DNA from: Fibrobacter sp.
GTDB lineage: Bacteria; Fibrobacterota; Fibrobacteria; Fibrobacterales; Fibrobacteraceae
Length of the DNA stretch: 33,488 nt
Direction of reading: 5' to 3'
Assembly: GCA_031271785.1 (NCBI GenBank)
Contig: JAISUZ010000025.1
Location: 1-33,488 of the forward strand
Shown here: piece after piece, positions 32,062-33,488 of the stretch
Layout of the letters: each line of letters begins with the position of its first letter
Numbering within the stretch: the stretch's first letter is position 1
Translations under genes and position numbers: made by a program
The notes under the pieces: model-generated
Seen by the model: the letters and a program-made list of their open reading frames with translations, nothing else
Told to the model about the DNA's origin: nothing
Database searches by the model: none

Positions 32062-32370
32062 GCGTGAGGCAGGCGGAGGGGCGCGCCTTTGGCGCGCTGT
32101 GCCGGATTTTCCGGTTCTTCGGATACGGAACTTTCGGGACAAAGTTGCGGTACAGACAAAGAAAATCTTACATGCCGAATCGAACTTAACTTATGTGCAA
32201 AATGGGATAAGGGATAAGAAGACTCCGTTTTCATGTCCCCTGTCCCGTTTCCCATATCCTTGATATTCATACTTGCTTGCAAAAATCCGGCACCGACCGG
32301 AGGGTAGCCCGGAGCCCCGCCGACCCGGCGCGGTTTTCACGCCGGCGGAGCATGATGCGCCGGGACACGC
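32062..32370 (+). repeat. Interrupted copy of the GC-rich intergenic repeat, with a 195-base insert
   Basis: The left half of the 84-base block is at 32062-32098 and the right half at 32294-32330, followed by a linker and the end GCGCCGGGACACGC (32357-32370). Between the halves, 32099-32293 starts with GTGCCGGATTTT and ends with the exact reverse complement AAAATCCGGCAC. The insert carries the 45-base motif (32155-32205). No coding sequence is seen in the 32029-32448 spacer. Confidence 0.62.
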
Positions 32371-32448
32371 ACAAATTTTGAAGAAACATTTCATTCCCGG
32401 CGGATTTTAACTATTTTTTGAACAGTCATTTTTGCGACGGAGTTTAAA

Positions 32449-32766
32449 ATGCCTGCACTTCACATTGATGAAAACAGTTTTGATAAAGTCATCGGTCAGA
32501 GTTTGCCGGTGCTTGTGGATTTTTGGGGAGCGGGTTGCCGTCCGTGCCAAATGATGGGGCCAATCGTAGATGAGCTTGCCGATGAACTTCAAGGGCGCGC
32601 GCTCGTGGCGAAAGTGGATGTGTATGCACACGGCGCTCTTGCGAACCGTTTCGGCATTACGAGCATTCCGAATTTGAAGATTTTTAAGAACGGTGTGGAA
32701 GTCGGCAATATTGTCGGCGCCGTTCCGAAATCAACTTTGCTTGCCGCTCTCGAAAAACATTTTTAA
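32449..32766 (+). CDS. trx: Thioredoxin-like protein with CRPC active site
   Basis: 105 residues, one thioredoxin fold. The active site is FWGAGCRPCQMMGP with Cys30 and Cys33, instead of the usual WCGPC: Gly replaces the Trp before the first Cys and Arg replaces Gly between the cysteines. The buried Asp24 (LVDFW) and the cis-Pro loop (TSIPNLKIF) are normal. Expected to act as a cytoplasmic disulfide reductase with a shifted redox potential, or on a special partner (inference). GGAG lies 8 bases before the ATG. The next gene starts 9 bases after the stop. Confidence 0.92.
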   Translation: MPALHIDENSFDKVIGQSLPVLVDFWGAGCRPCQMMGPIVDELADELQGRALVAKVDVYAHGALANRFGITSIPNLKIFKNGVEVGNIVGAVPKSTLLAALEKHF

Positions 32767-32775
32767 GAGCGGTTT

Positions 32776-33488
32776 GTGGGTCGGATTCCTCCAAAGCTTC
32801 CGGATAAGCATGAGAGAAAAAAGAAACGCCGCGTCCGTGCCGGACTGGTGATTGTTTCTGTTTTCTTGGCGGTGGGTTTTATCGTTTATCTGTTTTTGTC
32901 GCGCAGCGGTTTTTGGCTCGTGCAAGATGATTCGTTTGAGCATGTACCCTGGGTTTTCGTTCTTGACGGACAGACTGCCGATTTGGAACGCACGCGATTT
33001 GCCGGAGATTTACTTCTTTCGGGGCGCGCGGATTCCGTTCTTATTTACGGCCGACGGATTTTTTGGGATAAGAATAACGCGGATTTTTACGCCGAAGACC
33101 TGATGCGTTCCGGAAATATCGACGCTTCCCGTATTTTTTTATTCCGCCACGACGATCCTTCTACGATTGAAGAAGCGTATTCTTCCATTCCCTGGATGAA
33201 AGAGCGCGGGATCGATTCGGTGCTGCTCGTGACTTCGGCAGCGGCGTCCAAGCGGGTGAAACAAATTTTTGAAACTCTCGGCGGCGATTCGATTACTTTC
33301 CTCACGACCGACATTCATCACTACCTCTACAACCCGGGAAATTGGGCGTTCGAAAGGGAATCCCGGAAAATCTGGCTTCGCGAATGGGCGGCGCTTCTTT
33401 ATTCCAAGTGGGATCTTTTGTGGGCAAAACCGGCGGTCGCTGTTCCCGGGCGTTTGTATCCGGCGGTTCCTTTGGAAAGTGCCGGTGA
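32776..33488 (+). CDS. YdcF/ElyC-like (DUF218) membrane protein, 3' truncated by window
   Basis: 237 codons are visible from a GTG at 32776 and the frame runs off the window. A basic N-terminus (KHERKKKRRVR) precedes one membrane helix (AGLVIVSVFLAVGFIVYLFL, ~22-41), so the rest should be periplasmic. The soluble part has the DUF218 pattern: WVFVLDGQTADLERTRFAGDLL, DSVLIYG, then a D-x-STIEEAYSSIPWMKERG segment and DSVLLVTSAAASKRV. The family is linked to envelope polysaccharide metabolism without a firm reaction. Probably cotranscribed with trx, 9 bases upstream. Confidence 0.75.
   Translation, partial: MGRIPPKLPDKHERKKKRRVRAGLVIVSVFLAVGFIVYLFLSRSGFWLVQDDSFEHVPWVFVLDGQTADLERTRFAGDLLLSGRADSVLIYGRRIFWDKNNADFYAEDLMRSGNIDASRIFLFRHDDPSTIEEAYSSIPWMKERGIDSVLLVTSAAASKRVKQIFETLGGDSITFLTTDIHHYLYNPGNWAFERESRKIWLREWAALLYSKWDLLWAKPAVAVPGRLYPAVPLESAG

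Noticed and set aside
14863-32370. CRISPR array
   Set aside because: The recurrent motifs are scattered kilobases apart in both orientations, without regular spacers or cas genes.

Overview
The window is an ordinary chromosomal stretch of a diderm (Gram-negative) bacterium of roughly balanced GC content. The gene set (class II fructose-bisphosphate aldolase, a GH116 beta-glucosidase, an omega-like RNA polymerase subunit with an acidic tail, RF3, two polyprenyl-phosphate sugar-1-phosphate transferases, a UDP-xylose synthase) and the protein style fit Fibrobacterota (Fibrobacter-like) best. That placement is an inference and no marker here proves it. There is no phage, transposase, CRISPR array or rRNA; the window is housekeeping genes plus several repeat-filled spacers.

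Layout. 1-4040: the 3' end of an RseP-type site-2 protease, then purD-purE and two envelope genes (a DUF3108-like protein and a small outer-membrane-barrel candidate). 4094-5690: tRNA-Arg(CCG), two terminators, and gdhA on the minus strand with an operator-like palindrome at its promoter. 5696-6476: a 780-base gene-free spacer made of dispersed repeats. 6477-13045: a minus-strand sugar transferase with an unusual N-terminal domain, then a tightly packed plus-strand operon hom / sugar transferase / nadC / coaX / uxs. 13042-14839: minus-strand orf124-cysE-nth. 14863-15135: repeat element. 15248-17092: a small ORF, a terminator and prfC. 17098-19432, minus strand: a zinc-ribbon membrane protein, fba, an rpoZ-like gene and tRNA-Ser(GGA), with another repeat island between fba and rpoZ. 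19526-23444, minus strand: purN-rnhB and an orphan hybrid histidine kinase. 23557-26715: the GH116 glycosidase. 26869-32028: a sulfur amino acid cluster (cystathionine synthase/lyase, its Rrf2 regulator, a PatB/MalY C-S lyase, cysK) with a CDF metal exporter in the middle. 32449-33488: an atypical thioredoxin and a YdcF-like membrane protein cut by the window end.

How the genes fit together. The cysteine/methionine genes form the clearest functional theme. CysE makes O-acetylserine, CysK converts it to cysteine, the cystathionine enzyme and PatB move sulfur between cysteine and methionine, and Hom supplies the homoserine branch. Three of these transcription units carry a near-identical AT-rich motif over their predicted promoters, and an Rrf2 repressor with three IscR-like cysteines is co-encoded, so a CymR-like sulfur regulon is proposed. 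The second theme is envelope polysaccharide: two initiating sugar-phosphate transferases and UDP-xylose synthase.

The least explained feature is a mosaic family of intergenic repeats: a roughly 45-base motif in five places, an 84-base GC-rich block in three places, and shared GGCGTGCCC-type ends. One copy is interrupted by a segment with 12-base perfect inverted termini.
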